From Sulfurimonas sp. (GTDB lineage: Bacteria > Campylobacterota > Campylobacteria > Campylobacterales > Sulfurimonadaceae): a DNA stretch of 64,000 nt. Shown here in pieces: positions 18,793-27,300 of this stretch. The DNA lies in contig NZ_JAQVKP010000003.1 in assembly GCF_028694605.1 (NCBI RefSeq), forward strand, positions 85,481 through 149,480, written 5' to 3'. The notes under the pieces were generated by a model that saw only the letters and a program-made list of their open reading frames with translations, was not told where the DNA came from and did no database searches. A program made the position numbers and the translations under genes. Every line of letters begins with the position of its first letter. The first letter of the stretch is position 1.

Positions 18793-20950
18793 TATTTATC
18801 CTTGTATCTGATTCGATTGTTCCATCCACTTGCGGAATCGGCATGTCAAGTATCTTAGATTTCTCAGTGGTCAATATCTCTCTTTCCAATGAAATTCCAA
18901 GCTCACGCAAGCGCTGTTCCAACGGCTCCACTTTAAAAGAAGCGTCCATAGGAACTCTCTTTTTTTGTACGGCTGAAGGGATTTCCGGCAACTGTACAAC
19001 AGCGGCGCATGCGTCTGATTCAAACTCCAAACCGCTTTTGCGTGCTTCAACGGCTTTTTTGCGCCAATGCTCAGCCTTTAGCGCATCTTTTTGGATACCG
19101 CATCTTCCGTCCCGATAATAACTCCAAACTATCAAGTAAGACGGTGTATATCCTGCCTCTGCTGATTTTATATACCAATACGCCGCTTTATTTTTGTCAA
19201 TAGCTACGCCGCTGCCTTGATTGTACATTCTAGCCAGCACAAACTGTGACTTAACATTGCCTTCCTCTGCCGCCTGCGTCAAGAGTTCAAATGCTTTATC
19301 GTGAGATACATTATTTTGCAAATACTCCATAGCTTGAGTATATTTTGGATGATTCTCACAAGCAGAGATACTCTCAGGCGGCTGCTTTAGAGGAGGTGTC
19401 GGTTCAGACGGCGGTGTTACGGACGCTTCATGAGTGCTATGAAGTACGTCTGTACTGTTTGGCTCTGTGCTTTTATTTAAATCTATTGCCAAATTTAGTT
19501 TTAAAAACTCATAGCTTGCATACTTGGGAATTGACTCACAACCATATACGCCAAATGCTATATCGCTGCTGTTTTGACAGATAGCAGTGACATGGTCTTG
19601 TTCAACATTTTCGCTCTTATAGTTATACTCTCGCTTTAAACTGCCTGCGATATCGATATTGAAATGGGACAAAAGAGTTCCTTTGGCATCCAAAATACGG
19701 TACTGGGCATAAAGCAAATCATACTTGTTTTGGATTGATTTGCGTTTTGCGGTAATATACTCATCTTCCGTATCCAAGATGTCAATGAGAGTGCGTCGCC
19801 CCAAATCAAACTCTTCTAAGTAATACTGTTTTTTCTGTGAGCTTACCTCTTCATAGATAGCCAAAAACTCTTTTTGACGCTTAAGGCTTACATAGGCATT
19901 GTACGACAATCCCATATTTTCCATTACTTCACGCTGAATCGTATGGAGCTTTTCGGTAGCAATCTCAATCTCTGAAATTGCCTTTTTTACTTTTACATCG
20001 CTGGCACCGCCATTGTAAAGATTCCACGAGAGCGTTAAAAGTGCTGAATAAGATTCATTTTTCCCGCCCATTCCGCTTGCATTTTCCGATGTATTTGTTT
20101 TCATAGCCGCATCAATGCTTGGCATATATTCACTATACTCCAATCGCATCGCCGTTTTGGCGGCTTCTATCTCATAACGGCTTACCAAAATAGATGGATT
20201 TGACTTCAACGCTTCCTCTAGCGAAATATCCAGCGTGGATGGCAAATCCTTTACCTCGCTAGGGCATACAAGATTTTTTCCCTCTTCATACCGCCCCAAC
20301 ACTTTATGAAAATTTGCCAATATATCTTGATAGTTATTGTCTTGCGCAAGAAGATTTGAAGATGCCAACGCCAGTTTTGCGGATACTTCCATAAAATCAG
20401 AAATCCGCCCGCCGCCGCCCTTGGTTCTTGCCCTAACATCATTAAAAAATTTTTCGTGAAGTTTTACATTTTCTATATCTACCAAAAGCAGCTCATAAGA
20501 ACGGATAAGGTCAAGATAGCTTTTTATAGTTGTAAGCGCCAAGTCGTTTGCTTGTTCTTGAAGAGCAAATTCTCTGGCTTTTACTTTGTACTTTTTTGTT
20601 TTAACATCATAATCCGTTGCAAAACCGCTAAAGAGATTTTGTGTTAACGTTGCGCCGGTATTCCATGTACTCCAATCTTTTTTTTCATATTGAGTCAGTT
20701 GGGATTGCGCCTGTTCTACTCCGTAAGACCCCTGAACATTAAGCGTCGGATAATAGCCTGACTTGGCTAGTTCAAGTTCATGCTGCGCAACATTAAGCTC
20801 TTTTCGTTTCGTAATAATGGAAGGATTTGTTTTGAGGACTTCTTGCAGAGAAAACTCAAGAGTAGCGGCATATAAAAAAGAAAAATTGCCGAGTAGCAGG
20901 CTAAAAAAAATGATTGGGTATTTACGCTTCACTATCCTTTTACTCCACAT
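18785..20950 (-). CDS. TolC-family outer-membrane channel fused to Sel1-like repeats
   Basis: This 721-residue protein combines two modules. After a signal peptide (SLLLGNFSFLYA), residues about 28-440 form a TolC/OEP outer-membrane efflux channel with two homologous halves (LQEVLKTNPSI and LEEALKSNPSI mark their starts). A linker with a short Cys-containing segment and a proline-rich stretch (SVTPPSEPTPPLKQPPES) follows. Then about residues 540-640 contain Sel1-like repeats (AFELLTQAAEEGNVKSQFVLARMY, AAYWYIKSAEAGY), and a last 80 residues end the protein. Ordinary TolC proteins stop near 450-490 residues. It is the first gene of the T1SS operon. The start is uncertain: the ATG at 20950 has no clear ribosome-binding site, and a GTG at 20932 gives a better signal peptide but AGGA is very close to it. 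Confidence 0.9.
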   Translation of the reverse strand: MWSKRIVKRKYPIIFFSLLLGNFSFLYAATLEFSLQEVLKTNPSIITKRKELNVAQHELELAKSGYYPTLNVQGSYGVEQAQSQLTQYEKKDWSTWNTGATLTQNLFSGFATDYDVKTKKYKVKAREFALQEQANDLALTTIKSYLDLIRSYELLLVDIENVKLHEKFFNDVRARTKGGGGRISDFMEVSAKLALASSNLLAQDNNYQDILANFHKVLGRYEEGKNLVCPSEVKDLPSTLDISLEEALKSNPSILVSRYEIEAAKTAMRLEYSEYMPSIDAAMKTNTSENASGMGGKNESYSALLTLSWNLYNGGASDVKVKKAISEIEIATEKLHTIQREVMENMGLSYNAYVSLKRQKEFLAIYEEVSSQKKQYYLEEFDLGRRTLIDILDTEDEYITAKRKSIQNKYDLLYAQYRILDAKGTLLSHFNIDIAGSLKREYNYKSENVEQDHVTAICQNSSDIAFGVYGCESIPKYASYEFLKLNLAIDLNKSTEPNSTDVLHSTHEASVTPPSEPTPPLKQPPESISACENHPKYTQAMEYLQNNVSHDKAFELLTQAAEEGNVKSQFVLARMYNQGSGVAIDKNKAAYWYIKSAEAGYTPSYLIVWSYYRDGRCGIQKDALKAEHWRKKAVEARKSGLEFESDACAAVVQLPEIPSAVQKKRVPMDASFKVEPLEQRLRELGISLEREILTTEKSKILDMPIPQVDGTIESDTRINND

Positions 20951-20979
20951 TAATAAATATTTTCTTAAAATGTCGCCTA

Positions 20980-20985
20980 ATTGTA
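20980..20985 (-). promoter_or_regulatory. Candidate -10 box of the T1SS operon
   Basis: The 91-base gap between the recD2-like gene and the TolC-type gene is very AT-rich. On the minus strand a TACAAT lies about 30 bases before the TolC ATG and could serve as -10; no convincing -35 is visible. The TTGTCC palindrome found before the adhesin gene is not present here. Confidence 0.35.
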
Positions 20986-21041
20986 CCTCTTTAATATAAA
21001 TTTTAACTTATATTTTTTAAAATTTTTTATGTTAAAATCGG

Positions 21042-23279
21042 TTATAGTTCTAAAAGCACCGTATCTCTTGCGGTCACTTCAAGTTTTCTGCATGCACTCT
21101 CAAAAGCCGTGCTCTCGCCGATGACTATACAGCGATGTTTTGCTCTTGTAACTGCTGTATAGATAAGCTTTGTGTTGTGCATGACAAAGTGTGAAAAGCT
21201 CATGGGAATAACGACGATATCATACTCCATCCCTTGGACTTTATGGATGGTTAGCGCGTAGGAGAGCATAAGATGGCTACGCAGCTCCTCATACTCATAA
21301 ACAACTACGACATCCTCGTTCGGGTAAAAAACAAAAGCCTGTTCATCATCCTCTTCTATCTTAAAAAGAAGCCCGCTCATACCGTTAAATATACGTCTCT
21401 GTGCCGCATCTTCGCCGTTTTTGTACCCATCGCCGCTCCAAGAGGTCATATTTTCATTTTTGGTATGCACCACTTTATCCATCAGCCGAAACTCAACACC
21501 GCCCTTTTTTACACACTTTTTAGGGTTTGGATTAAAGTATTCCTGCAAAACTATGTTTAAGTTGGCTGCCCCCAAAGTGCCGCCTTTCATGGGGGTAATG
21601 ACCTGAAAATAGTTTAGATACTCTTTTATAAGCTTGTTGTTTAGCCTGTATCTGGCTTTTTGAATCGACTCTATGACCTTGTGTGCAATCTCGGTAACTA
21701 TCTGTACCGAATTCTCCTCTCTTAGCTCTTGAAGCTCTTTGTGGGAGAGTTGGTTTTTTATAGCATAATAGTTTTGCATGGAAATATCTATAAACTCAAA
21801 ATCTTCATACTCTTTTTTATACTCCGGCACCGTGCCTTTTCGTATATCATTTGCGATGAGAGTTATAGCCTTATCTTCGCTCTGCCTGTAAATTTTTGTA
21901 AGTTTTACTATGGGTGCGAGCTGAAGCGTCAAAACATCGCTAAGAATATTTCCCGCACCGATTGGAGGAAGCTGCGCATCATCCCCGACAATTATCAAGA
22001 CGGCATTTTTGCTGATTTTTGAAACCAGTCTTGCAAAAAGAGAAGAATTTATCATAGATGCTTCATCTATCAAAACAACGGAGTAAGGAAAATCGTCTCT
22101 ATCTTCAAACTTAACCAACAGTGATTGGATAGTCGCACTCTCATAGCCCGTAGTATCGGCGATACGCTGTGAAGCTATACCGCTGAGTGCGCAGGTAATA
22201 ATCTCTTTTTTATCATATTTCGTGTTTAAAAGGTTGAGAATAGTTCTTGATGTCGTGCTTTTTCCGGTTCCCGCATATCCGACCAAAAAGAGCAGTGATG
22301 CACCGTCATTTATCTTCTGCACCGCCTCTTTTTGCTGCTCGCCGAGTTGAAATTCATTCTCTTTTAAAAACTCATCGAGATTTTTTACAAATCCCCCGCT
22401 GTCTAACTTAGCTCTCCTCTTAAAATCATCATGCAAAAACTTCTCCGCATCATAAAGACGCGATGGTGAGAGACGGTTATTTTTCATCAAAACTATACTG
22501 CCCTCACTTACTCTCTCAATTAGAGTTGCCTCGTAAAGATGATTTTTATCACTAAAAGTGAGCAGTTCGTCAAGCTCACAAAAAAGTATCTCTTTTGCTA
22601 CACAAGAGTTGCCCTGCGCTTCGCAATAGTTGATTAGTACATAGTCCATAGCCGAACTTATACGGTTTTCATCGTCTTTTTTTACTCCCATCTTAAGGGC
22701 TAGCTCATCGGCTCTCTTAAAACCTATGTGATTTATGGAAGTTAAAATGTAGGGATTATTTTTTATCTTCTCACACGGCTCTTCGACATCACGCATCGCC
22801 GTTGCAATGGTAGTTAAGAGTGCAGGAGTTACATCATAGGGACTCAAAAACTCTCCGATTTTACGCATAGAACGAAACTTTTTCCATGAAGCCTGTATCT
22901 TTTTTAGCCGCTTCTCTTTTATCCCGCTAAACTCAAGCAGTTTTTCTATGTCGTTATCCAAAATCTCAATAAGTTGTTCATTACCGAAATGTTCTATAAG
23001 CTCGGCTGTCAGCTTTTTGGTAAACCCTTTTATGATTTTATTGAGAAAGAAAAAAAGCTCATTTTGATTTACTTTTATATACTCAAACTTAAATGTCTTG
23101 CCATACTTTTTATGCTCTTCCCAATACCCTCTAAGCGTAACAGCACTATCTTTTAGATGTGAGACCGCGCTCTCAAAGTAAGAACCGCTAATTTTTTCAC
23201 CGCTCTTTAGAACTGCTATAAAAAAAGCCTCTTCTTCAAAGAGGATTTTGTCGATTTGACCTATGAGGGTTTCGTTCAT
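21042..23279 (-). CDS. RecD2-like SF1B DNA helicase
   Basis: This 745-residue protein is a RecD2-type helicase of superfamily 1B, a 5'-3' DNA unwinding enzyme in repair that acts without RecBC. The N-terminal third carries an OB-like region and helix-hairpin-helix modules (LLEFSGIKEKRLKKI; NPYILTSINHIGFKRADEL). The motor has Walker A GYAGTGKST near residue 335, Walker B VVLIDEAS near 402, VGDDAQLPPIG after it, and the C-terminal motif SYALTIHKVQGMEYD typical of RecD. The start ATG overlaps the stop of the upstream restriction endonuclease gene as ATGA (23276-23279), so its translation depends at least partly on that gene. It may be a host gene into whose operon a restriction-modification pair was inserted, or a functional partner of that pair. 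Confidence 0.92.
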   Translation of the reverse strand: MNETLIGQIDKILFEEEAFFIAVLKSGEKISGSYFESAVSHLKDSAVTLRGYWEEHKKYGKTFKFEYIKVNQNELFFFLNKIIKGFTKKLTAELIEHFGNEQLIEILDNDIEKLLEFSGIKEKRLKKIQASWKKFRSMRKIGEFLSPYDVTPALLTTIATAMRDVEEPCEKIKNNPYILTSINHIGFKRADELALKMGVKKDDENRISSAMDYVLINYCEAQGNSCVAKEILFCELDELLTFSDKNHLYEATLIERVSEGSIVLMKNNRLSPSRLYDAEKFLHDDFKRRAKLDSGGFVKNLDEFLKENEFQLGEQQKEAVQKINDGASLLFLVGYAGTGKSTTSRTILNLLNTKYDKKEIITCALSGIASQRIADTTGYESATIQSLLVKFEDRDDFPYSVVLIDEASMINSSLFARLVSKISKNAVLIIVGDDAQLPPIGAGNILSDVLTLQLAPIVKLTKIYRQSEDKAITLIANDIRKGTVPEYKKEYEDFEFIDISMQNYYAIKNQLSHKELQELREENSVQIVTEIAHKVIESIQKARYRLNNKLIKEYLNYFQVITPMKGGTLGAANLNIVLQEYFNPNPKKCVKKGGVEFRLMDKVVHTKNENMTSWSGDGYKNGEDAAQRRIFNGMSGLLFKIEEDDEQAFVFYPNEDVVVVYEYEELRSHLMLSYALTIHKVQGMEYDIVVIPMSFSHFVMHNTKLIYTAVTRAKHRCIVIGESTAFESACRKLEVTARDTVLLEL

Positions 23280-23935
23280 ATAATGCTTTTTACTAAATCA
23301 ACATGTCTTTTTTTATAATTATTTTTTGAGCCTTTAACAACTTCCATATCATTTGTTATCTTTGAAATATCAATTTCTTCAACATTTGAATCATCTAAAC
23401 CAATAACCAAAATAGGAACTGTTATCGACAAATCCGCCGATGGTATTTCTCTAACAGTTTTTTCAAATGAAGCTACACCGCTATCAATTCTCTTGCTTAA
23501 ATTATCGCATGGTAGGATTAGTATTGCAATATCAGCAAGTTTGTAGCTATATGATAATTGAAATTTAAAATAATTTCTATATGAACTTGCAATATTTCCC
23601 ATCTCAACTTCGACTTGTAATGTTATATTTTCACGATTATCTTTTGATACTTTCTTCTTAAATGATTTTCTAAAATCACCTCTTAGTGAATCATCATTAT
23701 TATCCGGTGTGACAAGTGGTTCTGACTCCCAGTTGCTGTTTTCAAATGCAATCTTAAAATAAGTATTTATTATCTGCTGAACAACATCAAGTTTTGGCTG
23801 TGATGCAGATTTGTTTTTATAAATCGGTAATGGACATTTGGAACATATATCCGTAATTTCTTTCAGGGCTTCTTTGCAGCATGGGTGCTCCAAAACCTCT
23901 TGAGAATATCTATATGAGAAAGTTTTTATATTCAT
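23276..23935 (-). CDS. Putative type II restriction endonuclease, BglII/BstYI-like
   Basis: This 219-residue protein lies directly after a C5-cytosine methyltransferase and is its likely restriction partner. A PD-(D/E)XK-like active site can be read as Asp87 in RGDF followed by Glu109 and Glu111 in QVEVEMGN; this D...ExE/Q layout with a following GN...YRN segment is like the BamHI/BglII/BstYI group. Two Cys pairs near the N-terminus (CC at 19-20; CSKC at 31-34) are notable. The coding sequence is more AT-rich than its neighbours, consistent with transfer. It overlaps the RecD2-like gene by four bases and is five bases from the methyltransferase. Recognition sequence cannot be read from the protein. 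The endonuclease role is well supported by context, the exact family less so. Confidence 0.75.
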   Translation of the reverse strand: MNIKTFSYRYSQEVLEHPCCKEALKEITDICSKCPLPIYKNKSASQPKLDVVQQIINTYFKIAFENSNWESEPLVTPDNNDDSLRGDFRKSFKKKVSKDNRENITLQVEVEMGNIASSYRNYFKFQLSYSYKLADIAILILPCDNLSKRIDSGVASFEKTVREIPSADLSITVPILVIGLDDSNVEEIDISKITNDMEVVKGSKNNYKKRHVDLVKSII

Positions 23936-23940
23936 TTTTC

Positions 23941-25251
23941 TTATACCTCTTCTAATAGTTGCTTTCCAAGTCTCTCAACAATCCCAACAACCAAAGCATT
24001 GCCCATCAAAAAAGCTCTTTTTGTATCACTTACACCTGTCGTATGATTATCGGGAAACATATTTAATCTCTCTAATTCAATAGGTGTTAGTCTTCTATAT
24101 CTTCCATCAACACAAACGACATGCTTAAAACGCGAGGCACTCGCCCCACCTTCACCGGTTATAATCGTTCTGGATGGCTTTTTAAGGCAATCAGGAAAAG
24201 ACATGCCACCTTCACTATAAAGATATTTGTGCCCTGTTGTTTTATTTACTCTCTCGATTGATTTTGCGTTTTTGTGATATTTCCATTTTTCAAGTTCTTC
24301 ATCGCTTATATAAAACTCTTTTGGCACATCTTTTGCATCTTGTAAAAAATCACCAAGAGCACTAAAATCGCCTTGATGCTCAGCCTTACATGTAGCTGTA
24401 TAAAACACTCCATCTATCATATACCCAGTCTCATAAAAACTATTTTTTTTTGGACTGTTTTTATTGAAATTATTTGTAATATCAACCAAATCATTTGTTA
24501 ACTCAAAAGAGACAATATCTTCTTTATAAACCGTTTTAATAGGAAATGTTTTAGCAAAGATACCATCTTTATTGAGAATTTCTTGAGGCATTTTTTGTTT
24601 TAAATTTAGATGTAGATTTGTCCCATTTTTATAAGCCATAATAAAAATTCTTCGTCTTCTTTGCGGCATACCATAGTCACTTGCATTTATAACTCTCCAT
24701 TCAACACCATAACCCAGAGAATTTAAAGACGATAATATAATTGCAAAATCTCTGCCTCTCTGAGAAGCAGGGGATTTTAAAAGTCTATCTACATTTTCAA
24801 GCATTAAATATTTAGGTGCTTTTTCTTTTTTTTGCTCTAAAATTCTGTAAATTTCCCACCAAAGAACACCTTTTTTTCCGATGATACCATGTGAATTTTT
24901 TAGAGTACTTGCAACAGAATAATCTTGACATGGGAACCCCCCTACAAGCAGGTCATGCTCAGGAATATCCGCTACATCAACTGTAGAAATATCTTCATTT
25001 GAGTGATTTTCATACCCAAACCTAGCGCAATATACATCAGAAGCATGTTGAGTTTTTGTAGAAGGCTCCCACTGGTTACTCCAAACTACTCTATAAAATT
25101 TGTTTTTTAAACCAGCTTTTTCTAAACCTAGTCTAAAACCACCAACTCCTGCAAACAGTTCAATAGTCCTAATGGATAATAATTGTGATATTTGCATATT
25201 AATATTTAACTCATCTTTGTAGTTGTATGTAAATAAATTTGGCAGTTTCAT
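23941..25251 (-). CDS. DNA (cytosine-5-)-methyltransferase of a type II R-M system
   Basis: This 436-residue enzyme transfers a methyl group from S-adenosylmethionine to C5 of cytosine and protects host DNA from the adjacent endonuclease. All hallmark motifs are present in order: motif I FAGVGG (33-38), motif IV GGFPCQ with catalytic Cys108, motif VI ENV (152-154), motif VIII QRRRR (197-201), a variable target-recognition region (about 215-380), motif IX RRLTPIELERLNMFP and motif X GNALVVGIVERLG. There is a 28-residue extension before motif I, too short for a regulatory helix-turn-helix domain. AGGAG lies seven bases before the ATG, and part of this Shine-Dalgarno is in a small hairpin. It is separated by five bases from the endonuclease gene. 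Confidence 0.96.
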   Translation of the reverse strand: MKLPNLFTYNYKDELNINMQISQLLSIRTIELFAGVGGFRLGLEKAGLKNKFYRVVWSNQWEPSTKTQHASDVYCARFGYENHSNEDISTVDVADIPEHDLLVGGFPCQDYSVASTLKNSHGIIGKKGVLWWEIYRILEQKKEKAPKYLMLENVDRLLKSPASQRGRDFAIILSSLNSLGYGVEWRVINASDYGMPQRRRRIFIMAYKNGTNLHLNLKQKMPQEILNKDGIFAKTFPIKTVYKEDIVSFELTNDLVDITNNFNKNSPKKNSFYETGYMIDGVFYTATCKAEHQGDFSALGDFLQDAKDVPKEFYISDEELEKWKYHKNAKSIERVNKTTGHKYLYSEGGMSFPDCLKKPSRTIITGEGGASASRFKHVVCVDGRYRRLTPIELERLNMFPDNHTTGVSDTKRAFLMGNALVVGIVERLGKQLLEEV

Positions 25252-25260
25252 ACTATTTCT

Positions 25261-25276
25261 CCTAAATGAAATTAGG
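25261..25276 (-). promoter_or_regulatory. Small hairpin overlapping the methyltransferase Shine-Dalgarno
   Basis: On the minus strand CCTAA-TTTCAT-TTAGG forms a five-pair stem whose 3' arm runs into the AGGAG ribosome-binding site of the methyltransferase. It could mask translation initiation, though five pairs in AT-rich RNA is a weak structure. Confidence 0.35.
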
Positions 25277-25309
25277 TTTTATAGTAACTAAAAATATTTA
25301 ATTTTATAA

Positions 25310-25334
25310 AAAATATGACAAATTGTCATATTTT
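25310..25334 (-). terminator. Perfect 11-bp palindrome after glyQ; terminator or operator
   Basis: AAAATATGACA and TGTCATATTTT form a perfect inverted repeat with a three-base centre, overlapping the glyQ stop codon and followed on the minus strand by more T residues. The simplest reading is a glyQ terminator. It also lies about 57 bases before the methyltransferase start, and its right half recurs before the second methyltransferase gene, so an operator or promoter role is possible. Confidence 0.5.
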
Positions 25335-26214
25335 ACCCCTTAACCCTCTTGTTTCTCTCTTCCTCTTGAGCCTTATAAAGTTCTGCACACCCACGTGAAA
25401 GTTCACGGATTTTTAGTATATAGTTTTGTCTCTCCGTTTGGCTGATTGCTTTTCTAGCGTCTAGGACATTGAAAGTTCCGGCTGCCATCATACATAGGTC
25501 ATAAGCAGGAAGAGGAAGACCTGCTTCTAGTGTTCTTAGGCACTCATCGCTTTTTGCGTTAAACTCGGCAAAGAGCATAGCTGTATCTGCTACTTCAAAG
25601 TTATATTTTGAAAACTCTATTTCTGCCTCTTTGTGAACATCGCGGTAAAGCGTTTTGCCGTGCTCATTTTCGCCCCAAACTATGTCAAAAACAGTGTCCA
25701 CACCTTGCAGATACATCGCAAGTCGCTCCGTTCCGTAGGTTATCTCAACCGCGACTGGATTGCACTCTATGCCGCCTACTTGTTGAAAATATGTAAACTG
25801 TGTTACTTCCATGCCATTTAACCAAACTTCCCAGCCAAGTCCCCAAGCTCCGAGCGTCGGAGACTCCCAGTTATCTTCTACAAATCGGATATCATGGTTT
25901 TTTACATCAAGCCCAAGGTACTCCAACGACTTTAGGTAAAGTTCTTGAATGTTGTCAGGAGACGGTTTTATGAGGGCTTGAAACTGGTAGTAGCTCCCAA
26001 GACGGTTTGGATTCTCTCCGTATCTTCCGTCTGTGGGGCGGCGAGATGGTGCCACATAAGCAACCGACCATGGAGTTGAATCAAGTGAACGGAGAAACGT
26101 AGCAGGATGAAATGTTCCCGCCCCCGCAGGGATGTCGTATGGCTGAACGATGTTACACCCCTGATTCATCCAAAATTCTTGTAGTTTTAGTAACATTTGA
26201 CTAAAAGTTATCAT
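25333..26214 (-). CDS. glyQ: Glycyl-tRNA synthetase alpha subunit
   Basis: This 293-residue protein is the alpha subunit of the bacterial alpha2-beta2 glycyl-tRNA synthetase, which charges tRNA-Gly in the cytoplasm. The near-invariant N-terminal run is recognisable ([17 protein letters not shown], then [14 protein letters not shown]), as is the class II catalytic core with [21 protein letters not shown] and the [12 protein letters not shown] segment. The length is standard. The beta subunit gene glyS is not adjacent, as is common in this phylum. A palindrome forms its downstream boundary with the methyltransferase gene. Confidence 0.98.
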   Translation of the reverse strand: MITFSQMLLKLQEFWMNQGCNIVQPYDIPAGAGTFHPATFLRSLDSTPWSVAYVAPSRRPTDGRYGENPNRLGSYYQFQALIKPSPDNIQELYLKSLEYLGLDVKNHDIRFVEDNWESPTLGAWGLGWEVWLNGMEVTQFTYFQQVGGIECNPVAVEITYGTERLAMYLQGVDTVFDIVWGENEHGKTLYRDVHKEAEIEFSKYNFEVADTAMLFAEFNAKSDECLRTLEAGLPLPAYDLCMMAAGTFNVLDARKAISQTERQNYILKIRELSRGCAELYKAQEEERNKRVKG

Positions 26215-26293
26215 AAAATTGCCTCTTTAAAAAATTTCACAATTATATCAAAGCAAAACTTTATCCTCTCAAGCAAAAATAAGAATCAAACTC

Positions 26294-26299
26294 TATAAT
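26294..26299 (+). promoter_or_regulatory. -10 box for the AhpD-like gene
   Basis: A perfect TATAAT lies 23 bases before the ATG of the AhpD-like gene, downstream of the divergent glyQ start. AAAGGAAA serves as ribosome-binding site. No strong -35 is visible. Confidence 0.6.
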
Positions 26300-26321
26300 A
26301 CAAAAAAACTAAAGGAAATAT

Positions 26322-26852
26322 ATGGCACATATAAAACTACCGACATTTGAAGAGATGGCTCCTGCGATTCAAGAAAAGGCACGTCCGATTTTAGAAAAAA
26401 CCGGAACACTAGGCGAAATTTTTAAACTTATGGCCGTAGATGAAAAAATCTATTTTGCAACCGATACAATGGTGCAAAAGTATTTACTTGACGAAACAAC
26501 GCTCTCATACGACATAAAAGAGGCTATTGCACTTTTGGTCTCAAAAGAAAACGGATGCAAAATGTGCGTAGATGTTCACAAAAGCATAGCTAAAATGCTT
26601 GGGCTATCAGATGAAAAAATAGAAAATATCTTACAAGGCGTAGATGCCATGAATGTAGATGCCAAAGAGAAAGCACTGCTAAACTTCTGTTTAAGAGCTG
26701 CGCAAAAAGACAACTATAAAATACTAAAAGAAGATATTGATGCCATTAAAGCGTTAGGATACAGCGATGTGCAGGTTTTAGAAGCAGTGGCTATCACAGG
26801 CTACTTCAACTACATTAACACACTCTCAAACGTTTTTGGACTTGGACAGTAG
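26322..26852 (+). CDS. Carboxymuconolactone decarboxylase / AhpD-like protein
   Basis: This 176-residue protein belongs to the alkylhydroperoxidase AhpD-like / carboxymuconolactone decarboxylase fold. The redox motif is visible as Cys79-x-x-Cys82 in NGCKMCVDVH with His86 following, the arrangement used by AhpD-type peroxidases (family knowledge). Before it is the helical segment IKEAIALLVSK, and after it VLEAVAITGYFNYINTLSNVFGL, typical of the family. It is followed after one base by a secreted DsrE-like gene on the same strand, so the two are probably cotranscribed. A role in peroxide or thiol defence is likely; the substrate is not known. Confidence 0.9.
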   Translation: MAHIKLPTFEEMAPAIQEKARPILEKTGTLGEIFKLMAVDEKIYFATDTMVQKYLLDETTLSYDIKEAIALLVSKENGCKMCVDVHKSIAKMLGLSDEKIENILQGVDAMNVDAKEKALLNFCLRAAQKDNYKILKEDIDAIKALGYSDVQVLEAVAITGYFNYINTLSNVFGLGQ

Positions 26853-26853
26853 C

Positions 26854-27300
26854 ATGAAGCGCTTTTTTCTGCTCTTTATGGCACTCATCACTTCTACCCT
26901 AGCCCAAGAGTACAAAGCAGTTTTTAACTGTAACGCAAAGGACATCTCCTACATCGCAAGCCGTATGGTGCTTGTGGAAAGAACTATAGATATGATTGAG
27001 CAAAAGGGTGATAGCGCGAAATTTGCCATGACCATCCATGGCGGTTGCGCTCCGATAGTCTCAAAAAATTATGACGAAATATATGTGGATGAAAACAGTC
27101 TCAAATCGGCAGAGCTATCTCATAAACAGCTTCAAAAACTGGCAAAAAGAGGGGTGGAGATTACTGTTTGCGCTATGAGCCTTAACGCCAACACGATTCC
27201 AAAAGAAGATGTGCTCTCATCCGTCAAAATATCTCCAAACAGCTTTTTAGAGACTATCTCTTACCAAAACAACGGCTACGCGCTGATGGTGTTTGAATAA
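26854..27300 (+). CDS. Exported DsrE-like protein
   Basis: This 148-residue protein carries an N-terminal signal peptide (MKRFFLLFMALITSTLAQ) and a domain of the DsrE/DsrF-like fold (YKAVFNC, KFAMTIHGGCAPIV, KRGVEITVCAMSLNANTI). DsrE-family proteins relay sulfur or act in redox sensing; conserved-position Cys residues occur in HGGCAP and VTVCAM-type positions. An exported form suggests action in the periplasm. The ATG at 26854 is chosen because it begins a clean signal peptide; a TTG at 26836 would run into the preceding gene. It is separated by one base from the AhpD-like gene. The fold is fairly sure, the function open. Confidence 0.82.
   Translation: MKRFFLLFMALITSTLAQEYKAVFNCNAKDISYIASRMVLVERTIDMIEQKGDSAKFAMTIHGGCAPIVSKNYDEIYVDENSLKSAELSHKQLQKLAKRGVEITVCAMSLNANTIPKEDVLSSVKISPNSFLETISYQNNGYALMVFE

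Noticed and set aside
25310..25334. The perfect palindrome after glyQ as a C-protein box of the R-M system.
   Set aside because: No controller (C) gene is present beside the pair, and the location at the glyQ stop with T residues following fits a terminator at least as well.
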